From Arenibacter latericius DSM 15913 (GTDB taxonomy: Bacteria; Bacteroidota; Bacteroidia; Flavobacteriales; Flavobacteriaceae), in NCBI RefSeq assembly GCF_000424985.1, contig NZ_AUKX01000033.1, forward strand, positions 1 to 64,000: DNA of 64,000 bases. Reading direction: 5' to 3'. Position 1 is the stretch's first letter, and each line of letters begins with the position of its first letter. The notes below the pieces were generated by a model, which worked only from the letters and a program-made list of their open reading frames with translations, did not search any database and was not told where the DNA came from. This document shows positions 15,180-25,600 of the stretch, piece after piece. A program made the translations under genes and the position numbers.

Positions 15180-16130
15180 TTAGCGCATATGGGCGTTTTT
15201 ATCCAATTTTAAGCCGTTTAATACTTCTTTTGTCGTCATCCTACGTTTTCCTGGAAGTTGAATTTCTAGAAGGTTTATGTAGCCTCCCATTACTGCAACC
15301 TTTAACTCGTTTTTAGTGAAGCTTATAGCACCAAACTCCTCTTTGTGTTCTGCTTCTTCTTTAGTTGCTGTATAAATTTTCATGGTTAATTTATCTTCCC
15401 CATTATATAAAGTACTCCAAGCTGTAGGGTAGGGGCTTAATCCCCTTATTTTATTATATACCTTATCTATAGGTTTATCCCAAGCCAATTTACACGTATC
15501 TTTATGTAACTTGTGCGCAAGCTTTAATTGGCCATCGTCTTGCTGTTTCTCTGGGCTTACTTCTCCGGCCATTAGCTTTTCTACAGTTTTAATTACTAGT
15601 TTGGCTCCAAGAACCATTAATCGGTCATGAAGCGAGCCAGCTGTATCCTCTTCGCTAATAGAAGTTTTTTCTTGTAATAAGATTTCGCCTGTATCTATTT
15701 TTTCATCAATAAAAAATGTGGTAGCACCAGTTTCTTGTTCCCCGTTTATAATTGCCCAATTTATTGGCGCCGCTCCACGATAATTGGGGAGTAGGGACGC
15801 GTGTAGGTTAAATGTCCCCATATTAGGTATTGCCCATACAAGCTTTGGAAGCATTCTAAAAGCTACTACAATTTGTAAATCTGGTTTTAGGGCTCTTAGG
15901 TTTTCTAAGAATTCCTCATCTTTTAAATTAGTAGGCTGTAAAAGTGTTAACCCATTGGCGGTAGCATATTTTTTAACAGCAGATTCGTTTAATTTTCTTC
16001 CTCTACCAGCAGGTTTGTCTGGAGCGGTGATTACGCCCACTATGGGAAAACCTTCTTTGTGCAAGGCTTCTAATGTGGCTACTGCAAAATCTGGGGTGCC
16101 CATAAATACGATTCTCGGTTTTTCCATCAT
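15180..16130 (-). CDS. fmt: Methionyl-tRNA formyltransferase
   Basis: This 316-residue enzyme transfers a formyl group from 10-formyltetrahydrofolate to Met on initiator tRNA. N-terminal formyltransferase domain: RIVFMGTPDFAVATLEAL, then the PAGRGRKL loop (41-48) that contacts tRNA, and catalytic N108, H110 in FNLHASLLPNYRGAAPINWA, and D146 in IDTGEI. The C-terminal OB-like domain begins around 205 (CKLAWDKPIDKVYNKIRGL). Length is normal. The first ATG overlaps the recQ stop (ATGA), indicating translational coupling with recQ. Confidence 0.97.
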   Translation of the reverse strand: MMEKPRIVFMGTPDFAVATLEALHKEGFPIVGVITAPDKPAGRGRKLNESAVKKYATANGLTLLQPTNLKDEEFLENLRALKPDLQIVVAFRMLPKLVWAIPNMGTFNLHASLLPNYRGAAPINWAIINGEQETGATTFFIDEKIDTGEILLQEKTSISEEDTAGSLHDRLMVLGAKLVIKTVEKLMAGEVSPEKQQDDGQLKLAHKLHKDTCKLAWDKPIDKVYNKIRGLSPYPTAWSTLYNGEDKLTMKIYTATKEEAEHKEEFGAISFTKNELKVAVMGGYINLLEIQLPGKRRMTTKEVLNGLKLDKNAHMR

Positions 16131-18028
16131 CTGTTTATTTCGTATTGATTTATTGAATTTATTCTAATCTTTCCGTCTTCTAATAATCCCTGTAAGGCTA
16201 TAAGAACGGAGCTGTCCTTATAAGTTAGGATACGGGTTAAATCTCGGGAACTTTGACTATTTATGGATAAGTGCTTTAAAATTTCTTCTTTAATAATGGA
16301 GATAATATGTTGATCTACAGGATTCTTTTGAATACAGACATCACATTTACCACAATTAGGAGTGGTTTTCTCACCAAAATAGGAAAGGATTTGTTTGCTT
16401 CTGCAAACGGTGCTATTATTGGCATACGCCAAGATTTGATTCACATTCTCCGTTTTTACGGCTATAATCTGCTTTATTTTACTAGCAAAAATATTGATGG
16501 TACGTTCGTCTTCCCTAGGAACTAAAAAGGTAATCTCTAAGTCATTGTGTTGTGCATGATACTTAATAATTTCATCCTTCTCCATTTTCTCTAAAATGCG
16601 GATGATATCTTTTTCTGTTTTATTAACTTTTTTAGCGATTAAAAGCACATTTATTTTGGTGTTAAAATCGAACACGCCACCATAAGTACGCAAAATAGTC
16701 TGTATAATAGGAGCCGATACCTGATGCTTATCTATATAATCGAAAATTTCCCTTTTTGATGTAATAAATTGGATAGTAGTTTTCTGAGAAAACGATTCCG
16801 TAAGGGAGATAACCGAATTTTGATCTAATATTCGAAGTCCATTGTAGCTTAGGTTAGCTTTTAATTTATAGGTGTCACAAAAAGAATTAAAGGGTAATTG
16901 GAAGGTTTCTCCACTGCCTTCCCCAAAAGGAATTTGGAAATAATTGTTCAGTTTGTTGTAGAGGAGTTTTATAAAGGTCACATCTGGTAATGCTCCTAAA
17001 AACTGATTGCGTACTTGGGATTTATCCTTTTGGTTTAAAATCATCACGGCTTGAGCTGGCTCCCCATTTCTTCCTGCTCTTCCAGCTTCTTGGAAATAAT
17101 TCTCCATACTATCAGGAATTTGGTAGTGGATTACCAAGCCAACATCGGCCTTATCTATTCCCATCCCAAAGGCGTTTGTGGCTACCATCACTTTTACCTT
17201 GTTTGTTAGCCAATGGTCTAACCGCTCTTCCTTTTCCTTTTTGCTTATTCCACCGTGAAAAAAAGTGGCCGTATGCCCTAATTGGGTTAAATAATTCGCG
17301 ATTTCAACCGTCATTCTTCTATTGCGAACGTAGACAATGACACTAGATTTCGCTTCTCGGCATAATTCTCTTAACCTATAGTTTTTATCTTCATCCCATA
17401 TAACATTAAAGGTAATATTATTTCTTGCAAAGGAGTCTTTTACCTTAAGGGGGGCATTTAGTTTTAGGTTTTCGCAAATATCCTGTATAACCAAATCGGT
17501 TGCAGTAGCAGTTAGCGCTATTACAGGCACATTGGGCACTAGATCCCTAATTACTGAGCATTCTAGATAGGCAGGCCTAAAATCGTTTCCCCACTGCGAT
17601 ATACAGTGAGCCTCATCTATGGCGATAAGGTTTACGTTCATTTGCTGTATGCGATCCCTAATTAGTGTTTGTTGTAAGCGTTCTGGAGAAAGATATAGAA
17701 ACTTATAATTTCCATAAAGGCAGTTGTCTAAAAGCTGGTTCACCTCTTCATGGGAGATTCCACCTGTTAGGGCAATGGCCTTTATCCCTAGGGATTTTAA
17801 TGATTCTACTTGGTTTTTTATCAATGCAACAAGGGGTGAAATTACTATGCAAATTCCGTCATTAGCTAAGGCAGGAACTTGAAAGCAGATCGATTTTCCT
17901 CCACCCGTAGGGAGGAGTGCCATCACATCCTGTCCGCCCAATACCGCATGGATAATTTGCTCCTGTGAATTTTTAAAATCCTGGAATCCCCAATATTTTT
18001 GTAATATCTCCTTGGGTTGCAATTGCAC
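16127..18028 (-). CDS. recQ: ATP-dependent DNA helicase RecQ
   Basis: This 633-residue 3'-5' helicase starts at a GTG whose G is shared with the stop of the upstream NTPase gene. Motif 0 GFQDFKNSQEQII, Walker A LLPTGGGKS (39-46), DEAH at 138-141 (IAIDEAHCISQWG), and motifs IV-VI (ATNAFGMGIDKADV, QEAGRAGRNGEPA) are all present. The zinc-binding domain shows CRSKQILSYFGE followed by CGKCDVC. After the winged-helix region the protein ends without a clear HRDC domain, as in short Bacteroidota RecQ forms. It acts in recombination and fork repair. Confidence 0.95.
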   Translation of the reverse strand: MQLQPKEILQKYWGFQDFKNSQEQIIHAVLGGQDVMALLPTGGGKSICFQVPALANDGICIVISPLVALIKNQVESLKSLGIKAIALTGGISHEEVNQLLDNCLYGNYKFLYLSPERLQQTLIRDRIQQMNVNLIAIDEAHCISQWGNDFRPAYLECSVIRDLVPNVPVIALTATATDLVIQDICENLKLNAPLKVKDSFARNNITFNVIWDEDKNYRLRELCREAKSSVIVYVRNRRMTVEIANYLTQLGHTATFFHGGISKKEKEERLDHWLTNKVKVMVATNAFGMGIDKADVGLVIHYQIPDSMENYFQEAGRAGRNGEPAQAVMILNQKDKSQVRNQFLGALPDVTFIKLLYNKLNNYFQIPFGEGSGETFQLPFNSFCDTYKLKANLSYNGLRILDQNSVISLTESFSQKTTIQFITSKREIFDYIDKHQVSAPIIQTILRTYGGVFDFNTKINVLLIAKKVNKTEKDIIRILEKMEKDEIIKYHAQHNDLEITFLVPREDERTINIFASKIKQIIAVKTENVNQILAYANNSTVCRSKQILSYFGEKTTPNCGKCDVCIQKNPVDQHIISIIKEEILKHLSINSQSSRDLTRILTYKDSSVLIALQGLLEDGKIRINSINQYEINR

Positions 18029-18570
18029 TAGATAGTATTTAAGCTATTTAATATAAAAGTAACTCTTTCATCTACACTTCCCTTGGGGACTTCAATAATG
18101 TTGTATCCATATTCCTTATAGGTTTTTTCTAAAAATGAATGGATACGGACGGCTTCTTCATAGCTTTCATACCGCTCATTGTCCGAAGCGTGAATCTCTT
18201 TCCAAGGTGGAAGTAAAAAAACATGGTCATATCTTGGCGTTTTACATTGCTCTACAAAATGAGGTCCGTAAGCTTGACCGAAACAATCCATATAAGCAAT
18301 GACATCTGGGAGGCCACGATCAAAGAAAATTAAGGGCTCGTCAATTTTTTCTGAAGCATAAAATTGTTTTGCTCTCCCTTCCATAATACGTTCACTAAAT
18401 AGTAAGGGATCCGTTTTAAACAATTGTGGAATTCCCTCTTCCCTAGCTTTTAAGGTAATTTCTCTGGAAATTTCTTCGTAGCAAAAATGACCAAGTGCTT
18501 CTATTTTATTAATGATAGAAGTCTTGCCAGTGCTAGGTCCACCTGTGATGACAATTTTTTTAGAATTCAA
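18028..18570 (-). CDS. AAA_28-like P-loop NTPase
   Basis: The open frame extends to 18735, but the added part overlaps the divergent DUF493 gene and its promoter and is not protein-like for this family, so a TTG start at 18570 (180 residues) is preferred. Walker A is VITGGPSTGKTSIINKI at the N-terminus. A Walker-B-like IFFDRGLPDVIAYMD follows, with the R-rich lid (EGRAKQFYAS). This is the AAA_28 group of small NTPases or kinases, usually of unknown substrate. It is the first gene of an operon with recQ and fmt; its stop TAG overlaps the recQ GTG by one base. The start codon is uncertain. Confidence 0.7.
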   Translation of the reverse strand: MNSKKIVITGGPSTGKTSIINKIEALGHFCYEEISREITLKAREEGIPQLFKTDPLLFSERIMEGRAKQFYASEKIDEPLIFFDRGLPDVIAYMDCFGQAYGPHFVEQCKTPRYDHVFLLPPWKEIHASDNERYESYEEAVRIHSFLEKTYKEYGYNIIEVPKGSVDERVTFILNSLNTI

Positions 18571-18665
18571 ATAATGAAATTTAGTGTTTCGAAAAATATA
18601 TGAGAAAATAGTCCTGCAAAGAAAGGAAATACCCCAAAGATTAAAAAATTGACAAGGATACTTTA

Positions 18666-18673
18666 TATATTTG
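18666..18673 (+). promoter_or_regulatory. -7 box of the DUF493 gene
   Basis: TATATTTG matches TAnnTTTG and lies 9 bases before the ATG at 18682. A TTG at 18649-18651 is 14 bases upstream, which is shorter than the usual spacing. The leader would be almost absent. Confidence 0.4.
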
Positions 18674-18681
18674 CCAAAAAA

Positions 18682-18975
18682 ATGGGCATGGATCAAGATA
18701 AATCGAAGGAATTTTATAGTCGACTTAAAGAGCAATTATCAACCGTAAGTAAGTGGCCATCTGACTACTTGTATAAGTTTATAGTTCCTACTAATGAGTT
18801 AAAGATTAAGGAGATAGAGAATTGCTTCAATAATACAGGGGCCGTAATAGAATCTAGAACTTCTAAGAATGGTAAATATACCAGTTTGTCCATCACGGTT
18901 AATTTGAAAAACCCAGACGAAGTTATTAAATTATATAAGGAAGTAGGGAAGGTAGAAGGGGTAATATCGCTATAA
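18682..18975 (+). CDS. DUF493 family protein
   Basis: The ATG at 18682 (MGMDQDKSKEFYSRLKEQL) gives 98 residues; a second ATG at 18688 is almost as likely. A TTG at 18649 is rejected because it lies in the promoter. The sequence has the ferredoxin-like pattern of DUF493/YbeD: WPSDYLYKFIVPTNELKIKE, then TSKNGKYTSLSITVNLKNPDEV and a final YKEVGKVEGVISL, resembling ACT-like regulatory folds. YbeD of E. coli is similar; function is unknown. Confidence 0.85.
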   Translation: MGMDQDKSKEFYSRLKEQLSTVSKWPSDYLYKFIVPTNELKIKEIENCFNNTGAVIESRTSKNGKYTSLSITVNLKNPDEVIKLYKEVGKVEGVISL

Positions 18976-19067
18976 AATAGCATATCTAGCATAATTTTAT
19001 TAATTTGCAACCGTTATTAAGAATACTTCTCTTATCATAACATAAATCATAGCAAAAACATTTCAAT

Positions 19068-19721
19068 TTGAATTTAGTAGAAAACTTAGAATATAATACT
19101 GAGCGCTCAAAGCTTATTATTCCCGAATATGGTCGTCATTTTCAAAAAATGGTAGACTATGCGGTTACCATAGAGGACGATGAAGAGAGAAATAAGGTGG
19201 CAAATGCTATTGTTAGCGTAATGGGTAATATTCAGCCACACTTACGTGATGTTCCAGATTTTCATCACAAATTATGGGATCAGCTGTTCATAATGTCAGA
19301 TTTTAAACTGAACGTAGAATCTCCGTTTCCAATTACTTCCAAGGAAGTATTGCAAAAAAGACCAGAACCTTTAGAATATCCGCAAAACTTTCCAAAATAT
19401 AGGTTTTATGGTAACAATATTAAAAGAATGATAGATGTTGCTGTAAAATGGGAGAAAGGCGATAAGCGTGCGGGTTTAGAGTACGCTATAGCCAATCACA
19501 TGAAGAAGTGCTACCTTAATTGGAATAAGGATACAGTGGACGATAAAGTTATTTTTAAGCACTTATATGAGCTTAGCAACGGGGAGATTGATCTTGCTAC
19601 TGACGGTGAAAACCTAACTGATAGCGGTCAGTTTTTAAAAAATCGCGTAGCTAAGACCCCAAGAAACTCTTCGTCAAAAAAATCTCAAAGAAATCATTCT
19701 CGCGGTAAAAAGCGTTACTAA
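19068..19721 (+). CDS. DUF4290 domain protein
   Basis: This 217-residue protein starts with TTG at 19068, giving NLVENLEYNTERSKLIIPEY; no ATG is available near the conserved N-terminus, so the rare start is well supported. The conserved block NTERSKLIIPEYGRHFQKMV identifies DUF4290, a Bacteroidota-specific family. The C-terminal 25 residues are basic and Ser/Lys-rich (RNSSSKKSQRNHSRGKKRY), suggesting nucleic-acid or ribosome contact. murA begins 15 bases after its stop, so they form an operon. Function is unknown. Confidence 0.88.
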   Translation: MNLVENLEYNTERSKLIIPEYGRHFQKMVDYAVTIEDDEERNKVANAIVSVMGNIQPHLRDVPDFHHKLWDQLFIMSDFKLNVESPFPITSKEVLQKRPEPLEYPQNFPKYRFYGNNIKRMIDVAVKWEKGDKRAGLEYAIANHMKKCYLNWNKDTVDDKVIFKHLYELSNGEIDLATDGENLTDSGQFLKNRVAKTPRNSSSKKSQRNHSRGKKRY

Positions 19722-19736
19722 TATTTTCCACCTTTT

Positions 19737-21044
19737 ATGGGAACATTTAAAATAGAGGGCGGTCACCAATTACATGGTGAGATAACGCCACAAGGGGCAA
19801 AGAATGAAGCCCTTCAGATACTTTGTGCTGTATTACTTACCCCAGAAGAAGTATCCATAACCAACATTCCAGATATTGTAGATGTCAATAAACTGATCTC
19901 CTTATTAAAGGATTTGGGAGTAAAAGTCCAGAAAAAAGGTCAGGGGGCTTATAATTTTAAGGCCGATGATATCAATCTGGATTACCTTCAATCTGCTCAG
20001 TTTAAAGAAGATGGTCGTGGATTGCGTGGTTCAATAATGTTGGTAGGACCCTTATTGGCTCGGTTTGGGAAAGGTTATATCCCAAAACCAGGAGGCGATA
20101 AAATTGGTCGTAGACGATTAGATACTCATTTTGAAGGCTTTATTAAATTGGGAGCCAAATTTAGGTACAATAAAGAAGAACATTTTTACGGGGTAGAAGC
20201 AGATCGTTTGCAAGGAACCTATATGTTATTAGATGAAGCTTCCGTAACAGGAACTGCTAATATTGTAATGGCAGCTACGCTAGCAGAAGGTAAGACTACT
20301 ATCTATAATGCCGCCTGTGAGCCTTATTTGCAGCAGTTGTGTAAGATGCTCAATAGAATGGGGGCGAAGATTAGTGGTGTAGGATCTAACTTGCTAGAAA
20401 TAGAAGGAGTAGAATCTTTAGGAGGTACGCAACACCGAATGCTTCCAGATATGATTGAAATTGGTAGTTGGATAGGGTTAGCAGCCATGACCAAAAGTGA
20501 GTTGACTATTAAAAATGTAAGCTGGGACGATTTAGGGCAAATCCCTACTGTTTTTAGAAAACTAGGTGTACAGCTAGAGCGTAGGGGAGATGATATTTTT
20601 ATCCCTGAGCATAAAGATGGTTATAAAATTCAAAATTATATAGACGGATCTATTTTAACGGTATCGGATGCTCCTTGGCCAGGGATGACTCCAGATTTGT
20701 TAAGTATTATCCTTGTGATGGCTACCCAAGCGAAAGGGGAGGTCTTAATTCACCAGAAAATGTTTGAAAGTCGACTTTTCTTTGTAGATAAGTTAATAGA
20801 TATGGGCGCTAAGATTATTCTTTGCGACCCGCACAGAGCTACTGTAATTGGGCACAATTTTAAGTCGAACTTAAAGGCGACCACTATGGTTTCTCCGGAT
20901 ATACGTGCGGGAGTTTCCCTGCTTATAGCCGCTCTGTCTGCTAAAGGTACTTCTACCATTCACAATATTGAGCAAATTGACAGAGGTTATGAGAATATAG
21001 ACACCCGTTTAAGAGCTATAGGAGCTAAAATAACTAGAGTATAA
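19737..21044 (+). CDS. murA: UDP-N-acetylglucosamine 1-carboxyvinyltransferase, Asp-type active site
   Basis: This 435-residue cytoplasmic enzyme carries out the first committed step of peptidoglycan synthesis, adding enolpyruvate from PEP to UDP-GlcNAc. Catalytic K22 lies in QGAKNEALQIL. The active-site loop reads KPGGDKIGRRRLDTHFEGF, so residue 121 is Asp where E. coli MurA has Cys115. Family knowledge: Asp at this site (as in mycobacteria and chlamydia) keeps activity but prevents alkylation by fosfomycin. The second half includes LPDMIEIGSWIGLAAM and DIRAGVSLLIAALSAKG. Length is normal. It is co-transcribed with the DUF4290 gene and ends at a strong terminator. Confidence 0.97.
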   Translation: MGTFKIEGGHQLHGEITPQGAKNEALQILCAVLLTPEEVSITNIPDIVDVNKLISLLKDLGVKVQKKGQGAYNFKADDINLDYLQSAQFKEDGRGLRGSIMLVGPLLARFGKGYIPKPGGDKIGRRRLDTHFEGFIKLGAKFRYNKEEHFYGVEADRLQGTYMLLDEASVTGTANIVMAATLAEGKTTIYNAACEPYLQQLCKMLNRMGAKISGVGSNLLEIEGVESLGGTQHRMLPDMIEIGSWIGLAAMTKSELTIKNVSWDDLGQIPTVFRKLGVQLERRGDDIFIPEHKDGYKIQNYIDGSILTVSDAPWPGMTPDLLSIILVMATQAKGEVLIHQKMFESRLFFVDKLIDMGAKIILCDPHRATVIGHNFKSNLKATTMVSPDIRAGVSLLIAALSAKGTSTIHNIEQIDRGYENIDTRLRAIGAKITRV

Positions 21045-21094
21045 GAATGTCTATGAGGAGAGAGATTTATCTTCTTTAGAGGTTATTAAAACGT

Positions 21095-21135
21095 AAAAAA
21101 AACTCCCGTGAAGATGATTCACGGGAGTTTTTTTT
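21095..21135 (+). terminator. Bidirectional terminator between murA and susD
   Basis: ACTCCCGTGAA (21102-21112) pairs with TTCACGGGAGT (21118-21128), flanked by runs of A on the left and T on the right. It can serve both the plus-strand murA unit and the minus-strand susD unit. Confidence 0.9.
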
Positions 21136-21155
21136 ATGATGAGTGACAACGGTTA

Positions 21156-22652
21156 TTATTCGGCAGTATTCCACCAAAGTGGCGTAGTTAACCGGATATA
21201 GGGATTGTTATCGGGCATATTAACATAGTTCCTATCTTCTTCGTTATACTCGTACATCATGGCTTGAATCCAGTCATCGTCATTAGGAAAAATATCCAAA
21301 TTTACGTTTTCAGGTCTTTGCAAGCCATGATAAATAGCTTCACTATAGTCCATTCTTCTCATATCTACCCATGTCTCAGGGTTTAAAACATTGGCAATAT
21401 ATTTCTGAACAAAAATATGGGATAGCCCCAAATTATCTTCTCCTATCTCTACGTCCAACATCGTCATATAGTCCAAGATCTGATTAGAGGGCACCATTAG
21501 CTTTTCAAAATCAGCTCTTACTCCTTCCTTAAAATCTGCATAGGCACCGGCCTTGTCTCCTTTTCTAAACTTAGCTTCAGCAGAAATAAACTTAACCTCG
21601 CTATAGGTAATCATGTAGGTGGGAGAGCTTGCACTGGTATAAAAGCCACCATTACCTAGGGAGTAATCGTCTGCAGGGTTCCCTGCAAGACCGCGACCAA
21701 TAACTACCCCATGGTAACCACCATTAACGGCTTCTGGAACAATAATTTCTAATCTAGGATCTTGAAAAGGAGTACTTAGGTTGAGTGGATTTTTTAACAA
21801 ATTCACAAAGAAATCTGAAAAGAAATCAAACCTAGAGGAGCCATATCCGTTGGCGCTAAAGGGTTGATTGTCATTTTCTGCTTCACCACCTCCATAGTTT
21901 TTCTGAGCGTTTAATTCATTAGAATTTATAGCATTGTTGCAGGCTTCAATGATAGCATCTGGATTATACGCCATATCACCAGAAGATTTCTTGCTTAGAT
22001 GATTTAGATATCTCGCTTTAAGGGAATACGCAAATTTTTTCCAGTTTTCCTGATTGCCGCCATAAAGTACGTCACCATTTTCTTGGTTAAGAGTAATTGT
22101 GCTACTTTCATCCAAGTGCATTATTGCTTCGTCTAATAACTGGAAAATGGTTTTATAAGCTTCTTGTTGTGTTACAAATTTAGGCGTAATGTTCATGGAA
22201 GACTCTCCGTCATAAGTGTCTCCAATTACTATATCGCCATATTGATCAGTAGTCATTCCCAAAATATAAGCTTTTAGGATTTTTCCAACAGCTACAAAAT
22301 TCGGGGATTCATGTTTTTTACCTAGAACAATTAAATCTGCTGTATTAGGCAGGGCATAAACATAGGCATTTTGCCAAAGGAAATACCTTCCTGTTGTAAA
22401 GGTATTGCTCCAAGTTTCAGAATCGTAATTAGCAACGTTCTGTGCTCCATACTGTACAACTCCCAATACTTCGCGCATCCCGCGATACTGTGCAGTTCCC
22501 GTAGTATTTTCAATTGCGCCCTGAATTCGGTACTGAGGGGCTAGTGATGTGGTTGTAGGGGCTGTTTCAGAACCATTCACATCAAAATAATCATCTGAAC
22601 AGGAGGTGCTCGCTATAAGCACCGTTAACCATAAATATTTAACTATTTTCAT
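21156..22652 (-). CDS. SusD/RagB-like surface lipoprotein (SusD-like_2 type)
   Basis: This 498-residue protein has a lipoprotein signal (LTVLIASTSCSDD, Cys18). The body shows the TPR-rich SusD layout: an early YRIQGAIENTTGTAQYRGMR, the middle WKKFAYSLKARYLNHLSKKS helix pair, and YSEVKFISAEAKFRKGDKAGA with a C-terminal ETWVDMRRMDY block. These match the SusD-like_2 group. It lies 11 bases after its SusC partner and would cap the pore to bind an oligosaccharide or peptide. The substrate is unknown and no enzyme gene is attached. No sialate operator was found upstream of this pair. Confidence 0.92.
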   Translation of the reverse strand: MKIVKYLWLTVLIASTSCSDDYFDVNGSETAPTTTSLAPQYRIQGAIENTTGTAQYRGMREVLGVVQYGAQNVANYDSETWSNTFTTGRYFLWQNAYVYALPNTADLIVLGKKHESPNFVAVGKILKAYILGMTTDQYGDIVIGDTYDGESSMNITPKFVTQQEAYKTIFQLLDEAIMHLDESSTITLNQENGDVLYGGNQENWKKFAYSLKARYLNHLSKKSSGDMAYNPDAIIEACNNAINSNELNAQKNYGGGEAENDNQPFSANGYGSSRFDFFSDFFVNLLKNPLNLSTPFQDPRLEIIVPEAVNGGYHGVVIGRGLAGNPADDYSLGNGGFYTSASSPTYMITYSEVKFISAEAKFRKGDKAGAYADFKEGVRADFEKLMVPSNQILDYMTMLDVEIGEDNLGLSHIFVQKYIANVLNPETWVDMRRMDYSEAIYHGLQRPENVNLDIFPNDDDWIQAMMYEYNEEDRNYVNMPDNNPYIRLTTPLWWNTAE

Positions 22653-22663
22653 CTTTGTCTTTT

Positions 22664-25600
22664 TTAGAAAGTAAATTTTAATCCTAGATCGAATCCTCTT
22701 GTACTTGGAGTTCCCAAGTTGTCTATGTACATAGATCCTGCTCCAGATATGCCGGCACCAAAAGTGTTAATTTCAGGATCAATTCCACTATAGTCGGATA
22801 TGGTAAATAAATTTCTACCGGTTGCATAAACTTGTAGTGAATTAATTGAAATTCTTTCTAGTATATTTTTAGGGAAATTATAGGATAGCGTAACATACCT
22901 TAATCGGGCAAATGATCCATCTTCTATAAAATTCTCTGAATTAGCGGAATAGTAATTTTGAAAATAATTTTGATTCTTTAAAATAGGAACCTGATTTGGA
23001 TTTCTATCTACTGTAACCCCAGTAATAGTTGTAGTCTGACCCCTATCTAGTGTATTAGTGCTAAGCCCATAATAAGCTAAAGCAGATTCGGTAGCATTGT
23101 AAATATTTTGTCCCTGAACGATATCTAGCAAAAACGATAATTTTAAGTTTTTGTAACCTACACTATTGGTAATTCCTAAGGACCAGTCTGGCAGCCTATT
23201 TACATTAGTATAGGTATCATCGGTTAGGATAGGGTAGCCGTTAGAGTTTACTACTACCTCTCCATTGTCATTTAGTTGTGGACGTTTCCCTCGTAGTCCA
23301 AATAAAGAGCCATCCAAGATAGCGGCACCTGCTGCAGAATTTCGGAAAGTCCAAGAGTCAGAAAGGTATACTTCACTTAAAAATCCGGGAAGATCTAACA
23401 CTTTGCTTTTATTCATGCCGAAGTTGAAATCCATTCCCCAAGAAAATCCATTGTTAGAATCCATAATTCTAGTAGTAAGTAAGGCTTCAACTCCAGAGTT
23501 TTCAATGGTTCCACCATTAAGGGTGGCGTAGAAAGTCCCTGTTGTAGGAGGGACGCGGATATCTCTTAGAATTTGATTCTCTGATTTATTTTTGTAATAA
23601 CTTAGGTCTAATGACATCCTATTCCCTAAAAACCTCATATCAGCACCTATCTCCAAACTGTTGGTAAATTCTGGCGCTAGATTTGGATTACCTACATTTA
23701 CACCGTTCCATGTGTATGCAGAACTTGCTAGACCATTAATGTTGGTACCCAGTGAGCTTTCTAAAGCCCCAATAGGCGCATCTTTACCTACCCGAGCCCA
23801 TGTGGCCCTAAGTTTTAGGTAGTTTAACCCATTGTCCGTTTTAAGATTATCGATTAAATCTGTGAGGACTGCAGAAGTACCTACAGACGGATAGAAGAAA
23901 GACCTTTTGTCTTTCGGAAGGGTAGAAGACCAGTCATTTCTTCCAGTTGCCGTTAGAAATATGGCATCTTTCCATGCAAATTGAAGTTCTCCAAAAACAC
24001 CTACGATTCGTTTTTTGGTAATTATCTCATTTATTTGCTGATTTTCAATAAGGATATTTCCTATACTATATATCCCAGGTGCTTGAAAACCACGTCCGCT
24101 ACTATAGGTAGTTCTAACATCTAGCTCTTCTACCGAGTTTCCAGCCATAGCGTCTATAGTGAAATCTGTGGATACCTCTTTGTTATACCGCAATATAAAA
24201 TTGGAGGTAAGGCTACTGTGGTCTTTTTCAAATTGACTTATACTGCCTTTGTCCTGATTTTCGATTAAAGAACCGTCGCCGATTACTTTCTTATTAAATT
24301 CGGAATAGGTATCAATCCCTAACTTGTAGGACAGGTTAAAGTCCTCCAAAAACTTGTAATTAAGGCTAATTACCCCTAGAAGTCGTTTTACCTGATCTGT
24401 ATTTGGGCTATTATTAATACTCCAATATGGATTATCGAATTGCTGATCTAGGAAAAATTGCTTCTGAGAGCCATCTGCATTGCTATAATCTTTGGCGTTT
24501 ACGTTGGAAGGATAGGCAAGCAAACTTCTAAAGCTTCCTCCGGTTGCATTTCCTTGTCTAGTACTTGCTGTTTGAGTGTCAATATAATTACCAGACACTC
24601 CTAAGGTTAGATTTTTTCTTATATTGGAATTTAAATTCACTTTAAAAGAGGTCTTATCATAACTGGTACTCTCGATAACTCCTTCTTGGGAAATGTCTCC
24701 AATAGAGAAATACATATTCCCCTTTTCGTTTCCATTAGAGTAACTTACATTGTGGTTTTGTGTAATAGCGGTTTGGTAGATATCCTTTAAGTTATTGAAA
24801 AGCGGTGAACCTGAAGCGATTGGCTCTCCCCAAGAGAATTCGGATTCTGGATCATAGGTAAAGGAACTGTCTGTACCTATTTGCATGCCTTGACCATATG
24901 TAGTTTGTACTTCCGGGGTTCCCAACACATTATCTGCGGAAATGGATCCCGAGTATGATACTTTGCTAACTCCGGCTTTTCCTTTTTTAGTAGTGATGAT
25001 AACGGCTCCTTCAGATGCCTGAATTCCGTATAGTGCAGCGGCAGTGGGCCCCTTAAGTACTGAGATACTTTCAATATCCTCAGGATTAATATCAGATGCA
25101 CGGTTGGTACTAGCTACAATTAAACTAGAACTAGTGGAATTATCTATTGGAATACCATCTACTACAAAAAGAGGTTGGTTGTTTCCGGTTATAGAAGTAC
25201 CTCCACGGATTAGGATTACAGAGGAAGCTCCAGGAGCACCTCCAGAATTTACTACCGTAACTCCAGAGATTTTTCCCTGAAGACCATTAACCATATTGTT
25301 TTGGTTCCCTTCCAATAATTGTTCCGCATTAATGGCTTGTACGGCATTGGTAAGAGATTTCTTTTTACTTTCATTACCAAAAGCGGTAACCACTACTTCA
25401 TCTAAACTAGTGGTATCTTCTTTTAAGGTAACATTTAAAGTGGTTTGTGACCCTACGGAAATTGTTCGGGGTTGCATTCCTAGATAGGAGAATAATAGAT
25501 TATCACCTTCTTTTGCGTTAATGGTGTAAAACCCATCAAAATCCGTAGTGGTTCCTGTAGTGGTTCCTACAACCAGTACAGTGACTCCTGGTAAGGGGAC

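Noticed and set aside
18571-18735. N-terminal extension of the NTPase to 18735
   Set aside because: It covers the promoter and start of the divergent DUF493 gene, and the P-loop normally lies near the N-terminus in this family.
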